From: Sva-07 sp963747375
Lineage (GTDB): Bacteria > Actinomycetota > Acidimicrobiia > Acidimicrobiales > Ilumatobacteraceae
DNA: 64,000 nucleotides
Assembly (NCBI GenBank): GCA_963747375.1
Contig: CAVVFL010000002.1
Coordinates: 1-64,000 of the forward strand
Direction of reading: 5' to 3'
In this document: piece after piece, positions 29,249 through 38,265 of the stretch
Numbering within the stretch: position 1 is the stretch's first letter
Layout: each line of letters begins with the position of its first letter
Position numbers and translations under genes: made by a program
The notes under the pieces: generated by a model
Databases searched by the model: none
Told to the model about the DNA's origin: nothing
Seen by the model: the letters and a program-made list of their open reading frames with translations, nothing else

Positions 29249-31975
29249 TCAGGCCAGATACGGGTCGATGGCCTCGGGGTCGATGTCGTAGCGGGCGATG
29301 GCGTCCTCCACGACGTCTTCGCTCACCATGCCGTCGGCGAGGAGCCCGTCGAGTACCGCCAGCACGACGTGTCCGGTGTCGACCTCGAAGTGGCGGCGCA
29401 GGGCTTCGCGCGTGTCGGAACGGCCCATGCCGTCGGTGCCGAGCGGCACGAACGTGCGGTCGTGGATGAACCGCTGCACCTGCTCGGGCACGATCTTCAT
29501 GAAGTCGGACACGGCGATGATCGGACCCTGCGAGTCGCCGAGGATCTGGGCCACGCGAGGTTCACGCGGCTCCTGCGACGGATGCAGCCGATTCCAACGC
29601 TCCGCCGAAAGGGCCTCCTCACGCAGCGCCTTGTACGACGTCGCCGACCACAGTTCGGCGCCGACGCCGTAGTGCTCGGCGAGCTCAGCGGCCGCTTCAC
29701 GCGCCGCCGTGTGTGCGGTGCCGGAGAACAGGATCGTGGCCGGGATCGCCGCACCGTCGGGTGCGTCGGCGAACTTGTACAGCCCTTCGACGATCGCCTC
29801 GGCGAGACCCGGTGTGTCCGGCATCGGTGGCATCTCGTAGTTCTCGTTGTAGAGCGTGATGTAGTAGAAGACGTCGGTCTCCTCGGGTGGGCCGCCGCCG
29901 AACATCCGGACCATGCCGGCCTGGATGATCGCACCCATCTCGTAGGCGAATGCGGGGTCGTACGCCTGCACGGCCGGGACGGTCGACGCCAACACGAGGC
30001 TGTGGCCGTCCTGATGCTGGAGGCCCTCGCCGAGCAGCGTCGTGCGCCCGGCCGTGGCGGCCATCAGGAATCCACGCGTGCGCATGTCGGCGGCCTGCCA
30101 GATGAGGTCGCCGACGCGCTGGAATCCGAACATCGAATAGAAGGTGTAGAACGGCACCATCGGCACGCCGCGGGTTGCGTATGCCGTGCCGGCAGCGATG
30201 AAGCTCGACATCGATCCGGCTTCGGTGATGCCCTCCTCGAGGATCTGGCCCTTCGTCGACTCGGAGTACGACAGCAGCAGGTCGTGGTCGACCGGCTCGT
30301 ACTTCTGGCCCTGCGAGGCGTAGATGTTGAGTTCACGGAACAGGGCGTCCATGCCGAAGGTGCGCGCCTCGTCGGGGATGATCGGCACGACCCGTGGCCC
30401 GATGTGCTCGTCACGGGCGAGTCCGCGAAGCGAGCCGGGTGAACGCCATCGTCGTCGACACCTCCTGGCCGTTCGAGCCGGCTCGGACCTCGGCGAACGG
30501 CGCCGTCACCGGGGAGGTCGAGCGGTCGGCGGGCGACGGTGGTGCGCTTGGGGATCGAACCGTCGAGCGCCTTGCGGCGCTCCATCATGTACTGGTACTC
30601 GATCGAGTCCTTCGCCAGGGTGATGTAGGGCGGGTGTTCGGCGTCGAGGCCCTCGTCGGGAATGACGTCCTCGAGATGCAGACGATCGCGCATCGCGATG
30701 ATCTGATCCTTGGTCATCTTCTTGATCTGGTGGGTCGAGTTGCGGCCCTCGAAGCCCGGCCCGAGCGTCCAGCCCTTGATCGTCTTGCACAGGATGACGG
30801 TCGGGCGCCCCGAGCCGAGGTTCTCGGTCGCCGCCTTGTAGGCCGCGTAGAGCTTGCGGTAGTCGTGGCCGCCGCGGGGGAGTGACAGCAACTCGTCGTC
30901 GCTGAGGTGGGCGACCATCTTGCGCAGGCGCTCGTCGGGGCCGAAGAAGTTGTCGCGGATGTAGGCGCCGTCCTCGATGGCGTACCGCTGGAACTCACCG
31001 TCGACGGTGGTGTTCATCTGGTTGAGCAGGACGCCGTCCTTGTCCTGGGCGAGCAGGTCGTCCCACTTCGAGCCCCAGATGACCTTGATCACGTTCCAGC
31101 CGGCACCGCGGAAGGTGGCCTCGAGCTCCTGGATGACCTTGCCGTTGCCGCGCACCGGCCCGTCGAGGCGCTGGAGGTTGCAGTTGACCACGAACACCAG
31201 GTTGTCGAGCTGCTCGCGTGAGGCCAGCGAGATGGCGCCGAGCGTCTCGGGCTCGTCGCACTCGCCGTCGCCGAGGAACGCCCACACCCGGCTGCCGCTG
31301 GTGTCGTCGATGTGACGGTTCTGGAGGTAGCGGTTGAACCGGGCGTGGTAGAGCGCCGTGATCGGCCCGAGACCCATCGACACGGTGGGGAACTCCCAGA
31401 AGTCGGGCATCAGACGCGGGTGCGGGTACGACGACAGGCCGCGGCCGCCTCGGCCGATCTCACGGCGGAAGTGGTCGAGGTCGTCCTCGGTCAGGCGACC
31501 CTCGAGGAACGCACGGGCGTAGACGCCCGGTGCCGCGTGGCCCTGGAAGTAGACGTGGTCGCCGGGCGTGCCGTCGTCCTTGCCGCGGAAGAAGTGGTTG
31601 AAGCCGATCTCGTACAGCGACGCCGAGCTGGCGAACGTGGACAGGTGGCCACCGATGCCGTCGGCGATCTTGTTCGCCCGCACGACCATCATCGCGGCGT
31701 TCCAGCGGATGAATGCTCGGATGCGGCGTTCGATGTGTTCGTCGCCGGGGAACCACGGTTCCTGCTCGCGGGGGATCGTGTTGACGTACGGGCGTCGACA
31801 CCGTGGCGGGGAACGACACCTGGCTCTCGGTGGCGCGCTCCATCAGGCGGCTGAGCAGATATCGCGCCCGGGTCTTGCCGTGCGTGTCGACGACGGCGTC
31901 GAGGCTGTCCAACCATTCCCGGGTCTCGGTCGGGTCGATGTCGGGCAGCTGGTGGACATGGCCGTCGAAAATCAT
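29249..31975 (-). CDS. aceE: Pyruvate dehydrogenase E1 component, homodimeric (two frameshifts)
   Basis: ThDP-dependent E1 of the pyruvate dehydrogenase complex; decarboxylates pyruvate and acetylates the lipoyl group of E2. About 905 aa, normal for AceE. Start ATG 31975. Switches near 31790 and 30420. Motifs: NTIPREQEPWFPGDEHIERR and RWNAAMMVVRAN at the N terminus, HLSTFASSASLYEIGFNHFF, HVYFQGHAAPGVYARAFLEG, the ThDP/Mg site VWAFLGDGECDEPETLGAI, and LDNLVFVVNCNLQRLDGPVR. The second half has GMDALFRELNIYASQGQKYE and ITEAGSMSSFIAAGTAYATR; it ends IARYDIDPEAIDPYLA. It is transcribed away from the lpd/E2/lipBA operon 10 kb away, which encodes possible partners. Confidence 0.92.
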
Positions 31976-32037
31976 GAGGCGCAGTCTCGCAGTGTTACCG
32001 ACCGGTACGCACCGCCTTCCTTCATCCCCCTCCTTCG

Positions 32038-32100
32038 CCACCCCGAAATTCGGAGCGGTTGTTGCGCTGAGCGCGATGTTGGCTCCGAATTTCGGGGTGG
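32038..32100. repeat. Long hairpin, 19-bp perfect arms, GAAATTC family
   Basis: Left arm 32038-32056 (CCACCCCGAAATTCGGAGC) is the exact reverse complement of 32082-32100; the 25-nt middle contains GCGCtgaGCGC. It lies in the 173-nt divergent gap between aceE and rnhA, so it is not a simple terminator. A related hairpin with the same layout (outer GAAATTC, inner GCGC-tgg-GCGC) is at 63494-63542. Confidence 0.7.
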
Positions 32101-32134
32101 TTTGGGTGGGGTGGGGCAATTCGGGGGTGGTGGG

Positions 32135-32140
32135 TAGGGT
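32135..32140 (+). promoter_or_regulatory. -10-like box TAGGGT before rnhA
   Basis: TAGGGT ends 8 nt before ATG 32149; no ribosome-binding site is present, which suggests leaderless translation. Confidence 0.45.
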
Positions 32141-32148
32141 CTCGGCGG

Positions 32149-32604
32149 ATGGAGACGCTCGTGATCTACACCGATGGGGCCTGCAGTGGAAACCCGGGCC
32201 CCGGTGGATGGGCGTGGGCGGTGGCGCCGAGTGGTGAGCCGCACGGCGCGGGCGGCGAGACGCAGACCACCAACCAACGCATGGAGATCCATGCCGTGCT
32301 CGATGCGCTGCAGACCTACGCATCGGTGGCCAACGACCATGGCGGCCCGCTGCCGATCGAGATCGTGTCCGATTCGACCTACGTCGTGAAGTGCTTCAAC
32401 GACCGGTGGTGGGTGAAGTGGGAACGCAACGGGTGGAGGAACGCCAAGAAGGAGCCGGTCGCCAACACCGACCTGTGGAAGCCGCTCATCGAGTTGGTGC
32501 AGGCCGGCGACGTGTCGTTCCGTTGGGTCAAGGGCCACAGCGGTGACCCGATGAACGATCTCGTCGACCGTCTCGCCGTCGCCGCGGTCCCCGCGCGCAC
32601 CTGA
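32149..32604 (+). CDS. rnhA: Ribonuclease HI
   Basis: Cleaves the RNA strand of RNA-DNA hybrids (Okazaki primers, R-loops) with two metal ions. 151 aa, intact. Catalytic DEDD residues are visible: Asp in VIYTDGACSGNPGPGG, Glu in TTNQRMEIHAVLDAL, Asp in EIVSDSTYVVKCFN, and the last Asp in GHSGDPMNDLVDRLA; the basic handle region WKRNGW appears as WVKWERNGWRN. Standard bacterial RNase HI length. Divergent from aceE, with the large hairpin in between. Confidence 0.92.
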   Translation: METLVIYTDGACSGNPGPGGWAWAVAPSGEPHGAGGETQTTNQRMEIHAVLDALQTYASVANDHGGPLPIEIVSDSTYVVKCFNDRWWVKWERNGWRNAKKEPVANTDLWKPLIELVQAGDVSFRWVKGHSGDPMNDLVDRLAVAAVPART

Positions 32605-32700
32605 CGTCGGCAAGAATTCGTCAAGGTCGGCGTCACGGGTGACGAAGAACCCCTCGTGGTGACCGCCTCACGAACGCGCCGAACGTTACATTTGCGTTAC

Positions 32701-35196
32701 ATGCGTCGCGCTGCTCTCGCCCTCACCGCCGTTCTCGGCGCCGCTGCTGCCGTCGTCGCTCCCGTCACGGCGCCGATCGCATCGGCCCAGGCGCCGATCG
32801 TGTCGGTGATCATCGACGGCACGGGCAACGGTCACGGCCGCGGATTGAGCCAGTACGGCGCATACGGCCGGGCCCTTTCCGGCCAGACGTACGCCAACAT
32901 CCTCGACGCGTACTACGGCGGCACGATCCCGGGTGATCCCACACCACCCGCGCAACGCATCGACGTCCGCCTCCTCGCACTCGACAACGTCGCGGGCCTC
33001 AAGGTGAACTCGCCGAACGTCGCCGTGAGCATCACCGGCGTCGCCCGGCGGCCCTGGCGCTCGGTGTACGCCGAGAAGGTCGGAGCGAACACGTTCCGAC
33101 TCCTCGGATCTGCCGCGGTGACGGACTGCAACACCGACACGACCGGATTCGACCGACGCTCGGTCACGTACCCGACCTCCGTGGTCGAATTCACGACCGT
33201 GGGCGGCGACGACGTCAGCACTCCGGCCGCGAACGTCCTGGGTGTCTGTCGTCCTGACGGTTCGATGGTCCACTACCGCGGCGCCGTCGAACTCTGGGAC
33301 ACCTACGCCGGCAACCGGGTGGTCAACAGCGTGCTCGTCGAGCAGTACGTACGCGGGGTCGTGCCACGCGAAGTGCCCGCCAGTTGGGGCGCCGCCCCGA
33401 ACGGGATGGAAGCACTGAAGGCCCAAGCCGTCGCCGCTCGCTCCTACGGTCTGTCGCAGAACCGGAGCTACTTCGTCGAGGGTTCGGGCGGATCGACGCG
33501 CTTCGCGACCACATGCGATTCGACTGCCTGCCAGGTCTACGGCGGAGCGGCCCTCCGCACGAGCGGCACGTCGCTCGGTGTGAACGTGTTGGAGAACGTG
33601 TTCACGAACGACGCCGTCACCGCGACGCCCGGCGAGGTGCGACGGACCTCACAGAGCGGGCCGTTCGTCTCCACTGAGTTCTCCTCGTCGAACGGCCCGC
33701 GCACCGCAGGCGGAGCCTTCCCGGTCGTCGACGATCCGGCCGACGCCACGCCGACCAACAAACTCCATCGCTGGACACGCATCCTCGACGCCGGCGCGAT
33801 CGCAGCGAAATACGGCCTCGGCACGCTGACGTCCGTGACGATGGCCGAGGCCGCCGACCCTCAGAATCTGATCTACGACGGCATCTGGTACAACGACGTC
33901 GTCCTCACCGGCACCGGGGGAACCACGCGGATCCCCGCCTGGACGTTCCGAGGCGAATGGGGTCTGCCATCGCCTGGTTTCACGCTGAGCAGCGAATCGA
34001 GCGCCGGGCGCCCCATGGGGGCCAATCAGCGCATCGAACTGCAGGTCGCCGGCGCATCGGTGACGGCCCCCGACGGGACCACCGATGTCGTGCCGTCCGG
34101 GGTGTCCGCCGTTGCGCTCAACATCACCGCAGTCCTGCCGAGCGCCGCAGGATTCATGACGGTGTGGCCGTGCGATGTCGGCCGCCCCGACGCGTCGAAC
34201 CTCAACTTCGTCGCCAACGGCGTTGTCGCGAACAGCGTCATCGCGCCGGTCGGCGCCAACGGCAAGGTGTGCTTCTACACCAATCAATCGAGCCACCTCC
34301 TCGTCGACATCGCGGGATGGTTCTCGGATTCGTCGTTCGTCGGTGCGACGCCGAAGCGCGTGCTCGACACACGAAACGCAATCGGCGGTCCGAAGGTGAG
34401 GATTCCGGCCGGTGGAACGATCACGGTACCGCTCGCCGGTGCGGCCATGCAGCGCACGAACGGCGCTCCCGACGTGATCCCCACGGACGCGACCGCGGTC
34501 GCGATGAATGTGACCGCCGTGCTGCCCTCCCAGGCCGGATTCTTCACGGTGTGGCCCTGCGGCACTGCGATGCCGACGACGTCGAACCTCAACTTCCGGA
34601 CCGGTTCGGTCGTCGCCAACGGCGTCGTGGCGTCGCTCGGTGCCGGCGGAGCCGTGTGCATCTACTCCGACCAGCAGTCAGACGTCCTCGTCGACGTGCT
34701 CGGATGGTTCAGCGGCGGGGCCGGCCAGCCTCCCTACACCGGTGCCATCCCATCTCGTCTGGTCGACACACGCAACGCCATCGGCGGCCCGAGCGGTGTC
34801 ATCACGCCCGGCGCACCGAAGGCGGTGCCGGTGCGCGGTGTGACCGTCGACGTCAACGGCTCACTGCAGCAGGTACCGGCCGACGCGTCAGCGGTGGCCC
34901 TGAACATCACGATGGTCGAGGCGCAGGCCGCCGGGTATGCGACGGTCTGGCCGTGCGGCACACCGATGCCCGATGCGTCGAACGTCAACTTCGCGCAAGG
35001 TGGCACGGCGGCCAACGGTGTGATCGCCCCGATCGGCGCCGACGGCTCGGTCTGCGTGTTCACCAGCGCCAATGCCCACCTGATCGTCGACATCGCCGGA
35101 TGGTTCACCGGAGGCGCAACCCCGGCGTTCGAGGGCAACATCCCCAAGCGGCTCGTCGACACGCGCAACAACATCGGCCCCGCTCCCATCGGGTGA
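32701..35196 (+). CDS. Secreted SpoIID/LytB-domain protein with three C-terminal beta repeats
   Basis: 831 aa from ATG 32701; signal peptide MRRAALALTAVLGAAAA to about ASAQA. Residues about 40-440 hold the SpoIID/LytB domain: GRGLSQYGAYGRALSGQTYA near the front and VEQYVRGVVPREVPASWG with EALKAQAVAARSYGLSQN, the family's active region. SpoIID is a lytic transglycosylase acting on stripped glycan strands; whether this one cuts or only binds peptidoglycan is unknown. Residues about 455-830 are three tandem modules of about 125 aa, each with ALNIT, G(F/Y)xTVWPCG, SNLNF, a VC(I/F)Y strand, LLVDIAGWF and a closing R(L/V)LDTRN-IGG. The cysteines in WPCG and KVCFY probably pair. Upstream in-frame ATG/GTG starts (32656) lack a signal-peptide-like start. 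Confidence 0.8.
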   Translation: MRRAALALTAVLGAAAAVVAPVTAPIASAQAPIVSVIIDGTGNGHGRGLSQYGAYGRALSGQTYANILDAYYGGTIPGDPTPPAQRIDVRLLALDNVAGLKVNSPNVAVSITGVARRPWRSVYAEKVGANTFRLLGSAAVTDCNTDTTGFDRRSVTYPTSVVEFTTVGGDDVSTPAANVLGVCRPDGSMVHYRGAVELWDTYAGNRVVNSVLVEQYVRGVVPREVPASWGAAPNGMEALKAQAVAARSYGLSQNRSYFVEGSGGSTRFATTCDSTACQVYGGAALRTSGTSLGVNVLENVFTNDAVTATPGEVRRTSQSGPFVSTEFSSSNGPRTAGGAFPVVDDPADATPTNKLHRWTRILDAGAIAAKYGLGTLTSVTMAEAADPQNLIYDGIWYNDVVLTGTGGTTRIPAWTFRGEWGLPSPGFTLSSESSAGRPMGANQRIELQVAGASVTAPDGTTDVVPSGVSAVALNITAVLPSAAGFMTVWPCDVGRPDASNLNFVANGVVANSVIAPVGANGKVCFYTNQSSHLLVDIAGWFSDSSFVGATPKRVLDTRNAIGGPKVRIPAGGTITVPLAGAAMQRTNGAPDVIPTDATAVAMNVTAVLPSQAGFFTVWPCGTAMPTTSNLNFRTGSVVANGVVASLGAGGAVCIYSDQQSDVLVDVLGWFSGGAGQPPYTGAIPSRLVDTRNAIGGPSGVITPGAPKAVPVRGVTVDVNGSLQQVPADASAVALNITMVEAQAAGYATVWPCGTPMPDASNVNFAQGGTAANGVIAPIGADGSVCVFTSANAHLIVDIAGWFTGGATPAFEGNIPKRLVDTRNNIGPAPIG

Positions 35197-35243
35197 ATCG
35201 GCGAATTCGACGACCGGATTCCTCGTTGCGACCATCGGGCGAA

Positions 35244-35249
35244 TAGGTT
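35244..35249 (+). promoter_or_regulatory. -10-like box TAGGTT before SDR gene
   Basis: TAGGTT ends 8 nt before ATG 35258, with no ribosome site between. Confidence 0.45.
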
Positions 35250-35257
35250 TCCGCGCC

Positions 35258-36034
35258 ATGGACATTTCTGGTGCAAGTGCAATCGTCACAGGTGGAGCCT
35301 CGGGAATCGGAGCGGCGTCGGCACGCATGCTCGCCGCTCTCGGGGCCAAGGTCGTCATCGCCGACCTGCAGGAGGACAAGGGCAACGAACTCGCCGACGA
35401 GATCGGTGGGGCGTTCTGCAAGGTCGACGTCACCAACACCGACGACATCGTGAACGCCGTCGAGATGGCGAAGTCGATGGGCCCGGTTCGCGTGCTCGTC
35501 AACTCTGCCGGCATCGGCTGGGCGCAGCGCACCATCGGCAAGGACGGCACCGTCGAATCGGCCGCGAACCTCGACGCCTTCAAGAAGGTCATCGCCATCA
35601 ACCTGATCGGCACGTTCGACTGCATCCGCATCGCCGCCACGGCGATGAGCACGACCGAGCCGCTCGAGTACGGCGAGCGTGGCGCCATCGTCAACATCGC
35701 CTCCGTCGCAGCGTTCGACGGCCAGATCGGCCAGGCCAGCTACTCCGCATCGAAGGGCGGCGTCGTCGGCATGACCCTCCCGATTGCCCGCGACCTGTCG
35801 GCTGTCGGCGTCCGCGTCAACACCGTGGCCCCCGGTCTGATCGACACCCCGATCTACGGCGAGGGTGAAGGCAGCGAGGCGTTCAAGGAGAACCTGCAGA
35901 AGGGCGTGCTCTTCCCGAAGCGCCTCGGCGATCCGGAGCAGCTCGCCTCGATGGTGATCGAGTGTGTCACCAACAGCTACATGAACGCCGAGACGATTCG
36001 GGTCGACGGCGGCATCCGCATGCCCCCGAAGTGA
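35258..36034 (+). CDS. Short-chain dehydrogenase (HSD10/3-hydroxyacyl-CoA dehydrogenase-like)
   Basis: 258 aa, intact. NAD(H)-binding TGGASGIGAASARMLAALGA, Asp after the second strand (VVIADLQ) favouring NAD over NADP, NSAGIG, and the catalytic triad in IVNIASVAAFDGQIGQASYS with YSASK. APGLIDTPIYGEGEGSEAFK is the substrate loop and the end is RVDGGIRMPPK. Overall it resembles type II 3-hydroxyacyl-CoA dehydrogenases (HSD17B10 group), which act on 3-hydroxy-2-methylbutyryl-CoA and short fatty acyl-CoAs. Stands alone between a secreted protein and a convergent argJ, so no pathway is fixed by context. Confidence 0.8.
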   Translation: MDISGASAIVTGGASGIGAASARMLAALGAKVVIADLQEDKGNELADEIGGAFCKVDVTNTDDIVNAVEMAKSMGPVRVLVNSAGIGWAQRTIGKDGTVESAANLDAFKKVIAINLIGTFDCIRIAATAMSTTEPLEYGERGAIVNIASVAAFDGQIGQASYSASKGGVVGMTLPIARDLSAVGVRVNTVAPGLIDTPIYGEGEGSEAFKENLQKGVLFPKRLGDPEQLASMVIECVTNSYMNAETIRVDGGIRMPPK

Positions 36035-36045
36035 CCCTCTCAGAG

Positions 36046-36095
36046 GTTTGAGTTGCAGTTCTGTTGGGATGGGCCAACAGAACTGTCACGCAAAC
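36046..36095. repeat. Dispersed palindrome, GTTGCAGTTC family, copy 1
   Basis: Arms 36046-36067 and 36074-36095 pair at 19 of 22 positions with a 6-nt loop; the left arm contains GAGTTGCAGTTCTGTTGG. It lies between the convergent stops of the SDR gene (36034) and argJ (36119), so it may act as a terminator. A second copy of the same sequence is at 48315-48366, which makes it a repeat family and not a one-off hairpin. Confidence 0.65.
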
Positions 36096-36118
36096 ACCCT
36101 GGGGTGGGGCGGCAGCGT

Positions 36119-37276
36119 TCAGGTGGTGTAGTCGGCGTTGAATCTGACGTAGTCGTCGCTGAGGTCGCAGCCCCACACGGTGGCTGACGCGTCGCCGGTG
36201 TGGAGCGATACGTGGATCCGCACGTCCGGGCTGCGCATGTAACTCGACAGGCCGGCCAGGGCCTCGTCGTCGAGCAGACGCGGGTACACCTCGGTGTCAC
36301 CGAAACGGATCACGACGACGTCCTGGTCGATGTCGGTGTCGTCACTGCACTTGCCGATCGCCATCGCCACCCGGCCCCAGTTCGGATCGCCACCGTGCAC
36401 CGCGGTCTTCACCAGCGGTGAATTGACGATCGCCTTGGCCACCCGCTTGGCCTGCGCGGCATCGTGGGCTGCGTCGACGCACACCTCGATCAGCGAATGG
36501 GCGCCCTCGCCGTCGCGGGCGATCTGCTTGGTCAGATCGAGCGCCACCTCGTACAGGGCCGCCTCGAACGCGTCGAGCGCCACGGGTCCGGCAGCGCCCG
36601 ACGCCATGATCACCGACGAGTCGCTCGTCGAGGTGTCGGTGTCGACGCTCACGCAGTTGAAGGTCCGATCGACCACACGCCGGAAGGCAGCGTCGAGGTC
36701 GGCCGTCGAGAGTTCGGCATCGGTGAACAGCAACGAGATGTGCGTTGCCATGTCGGGTTCGATCATCCCGACGCCCTTCGCCATGCCGACGACACGAGCA
36801 GTGCTTCCGGCGACGGTGGCCTCGGCGAGCTTTGCCACCGTGTCGGTGGTCATCATCCCGCGGGCGGGGCGACCGGCGTCGTCCGACACGAGTGACGTCG
36901 GCAGCGCGGCGATCCCGGTGCGGATCCGATCGATCGGGTAGCGACGCCCGATGACACCCGTCGAGGTGACGACCACGTCCGTCGGTTCGCACCCGAGGCG
37001 GGCCGCGACCGAACGGGCGACCTCGAGCGCGTCGTCGTGGCCCTGCCGGCCCGTGGCCACGTTCGCGTTCTTGGAGATCACGACCACCGCCTGCGCCGTT
37101 CCGTCGGCCACGTTGGCCCGGCTCAGCGTGACGCTCGGACCGGCGAACCGACTCTTCGTGAAGACCGCCGCGGTAGGGACGGGCGCCTCGGCGGCGATCA
37201 CCACGAAGTCGTCGGTGTCGTCCTTGACGCCGACGTTGGCGACATGGCTGTGGAACCCCCGAGGGAGCGTGGTCAC
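36119..37276 (-). CDS. argJ: Glutamate N-acetyltransferase/ornithine acetyltransferase
   Basis: Moves the acetyl group from N-acetylornithine to glutamate in the cyclic arginine pathway; a bifunctional form can also use acetyl-CoA. 385 aa, intact. The self-cleavage site is ARGMMTTDTVAK, where the Thr becomes the nucleophile of the beta subunit; before it TSTGVIGRRYPID, after it GMAKGVGMIEPDMATHISLL and FNCVSVDTDTSTSD. Ends DYVRFNADYTT. GTG start overlaps the stop of the MarR gene (GTGA). No other arginine gene is nearby, so it is outside the usual arg operon and may be co-transcribed with the regulator. Confidence 0.9.
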   Translation of the reverse strand: MTTLPRGFHSHVANVGVKDDTDDFVVIAAEAPVPTAAVFTKSRFAGPSVTLSRANVADGTAQAVVVISKNANVATGRQGHDDALEVARSVAARLGCEPTDVVVTSTGVIGRRYPIDRIRTGIAALPTSLVSDDAGRPARGMMTTDTVAKLAEATVAGSTARVVGMAKGVGMIEPDMATHISLLFTDAELSTADLDAAFRRVVDRTFNCVSVDTDTSTSDSSVIMASGAAGPVALDAFEAALYEVALDLTKQIARDGEGAHSLIEVCVDAAHDAAQAKRVAKAIVNSPLVKTAVHGGDPNWGRVAMAIGKCSDDTDIDQDVVVIRFGDTEVYPRLLDDEALAGLSSYMRSPDVRIHVSLHTGDASATVWGCDLSDDYVRFNADYTT

Positions 37277-37722
37277 TCGGACAACCCGGCGCTGATGGCA
37301 GCGAAGATCGATGCCATCGCCTCGACCTGGCTGTCGTCGAGGTGGTCGAAGATGTGGCGACGCACGCTGTCGACGTGATGGGGCGCTGCCTGGCGGAGCG
37401 CATCGAAGCCGGCTTCGGTGAGCTGCGCCATCATCACCCGGCGGTCGAGGGCCGACGATTCGCGTGTCACCAGACCCGCCGACACGAGACCGTCGAGGCG
37501 CCGGGTCAGTCCGCTCGGCGACAACTGCAGTCGATCGGCGAGGTCGCACATGCGCAACGACCGCTCGTCGGCCTCGGACAGGTACACGAGGACCTGGTAG
37601 TCGCCCAACGTCAGCCCGTGCTCGACGAGGTCACGTTCGATCGCGGTGACGAGGTCGCCGTAGGTCTCCACGAAGGTACGCCAGGCCTGCATCTCAGCGG
37701 GAGTCAGCCATGCCGTTGCCAT
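37273..37722 (-). CDS. MarR-family transcriptional regulator
   Basis: 149 aa. Winged helix: LTLGDYQVLVYLSEADERSL, recognition helix MCDLADRLQLSPSGLTRRLD, wing LVTRESSALDRRVMMAQLTE; helices at both ends for dimerisation (WRTFVETYGDLVTAIERDL, VRRHIFDHLDDSQVEAMASI). Binds a palindromic operator as a dimer and usually responds to a small ligand. Its stop overlaps the argJ start, so it may control argJ and itself. Confidence 0.85.
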   Translation of the reverse strand: MATAWLTPAEMQAWRTFVETYGDLVTAIERDLVEHGLTLGDYQVLVYLSEADERSLRMCDLADRLQLSPSGLTRRLDGLVSAGLVTRESSALDRRVMMAQLTEAGFDALRQAAPHHVDSVRRHIFDHLDDSQVEAMASIFAAISAGLSE

Positions 37723-37728
37723 GTCTTC

Positions 37729-37734
37729 AGGCTA
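37729..37734 (-). promoter_or_regulatory. -10-like box TAGCCT before marR-argJ
   Basis: On the minus strand TAGCCT ends 6 nt before ATG 37722. Likely the promoter of the MarR-argJ pair. Confidence 0.4.
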
Positions 37735-37784
37735 CCCCGACCCCGCAATTGTTGTGAGGGACAAAGGTCCCGTCGGCGCGGGGA

Positions 37785-38265
37785 TCAGTCGGCAGCGAAG
37801 TGAGCGGCCAGCCGGTCGAGGGTGGCAGCGATGGACTTCGCATTCTTCTTCGTCGAACCCGTGAGCTTGAGCGCCGCCGGGAACGCGCGCCGCGCCCCAA
37901 TCGAACTCCTCGGTCACCTCGGTCCCGCCGTCGACGGGACGCAGCCGGTAGCGCCACACATGGCGTCCGATGTGTCGCCATGCGATCACGGTGGGTTCCT
38001 CGAACTCGATGACCTCGTTGGTGATCTTGTACGGCACGCCCATCTTCATCGACATGGAGAACTTCGCCCCGAGCGACAGTCGCTCGGGGTTGTCGCCCGT
38101 GGCTGCCTTGACGGAGCCCGAGCCGTCGATCAACGCGTGCTTCGTCGGGTCGGCGAGCAGGTCGAAGATCGCCTGCGGCTCCGCCGCGACGAACCGGATG
38201 CCGCGCTCGACTCGCTCGTCGCTCGAAACCGTCGTGCCTTCGTCGTTGCCGTCAGCCATGCTCAT
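37785..38265 (-). CDS. SRPBCC (START/polyketide cyclase-like) protein, one frameshift
   Basis: About 160 aa with a ligand-binding helix-grip fold: VERGIRFVAAEPQAIFDLLA, LSLGAKFSMSMKMGVPYKIT, NEVIEFEEPTVIAWRHIGRH, and YRLRPVDGGTEVTEEFDW. A switch near 37880 gives the C-terminal helix KNAKSIAATLDRLAAHFAAD. Begins ATG 38265, inside the end of the FAD oxidoreductase gene (about 14 nt overlap; ATG 38259 is also possible). Probably the last member of the three-gene operon; the ligand is unknown. Confidence 0.7.

Noticed and set aside
32680..32704. Direct repeat CGTTACAT/GCGTTACAT before the SpoIID gene as an operator
   Set aside because: Only two short imperfect copies; could be chance, and no regulator is known to bind it.
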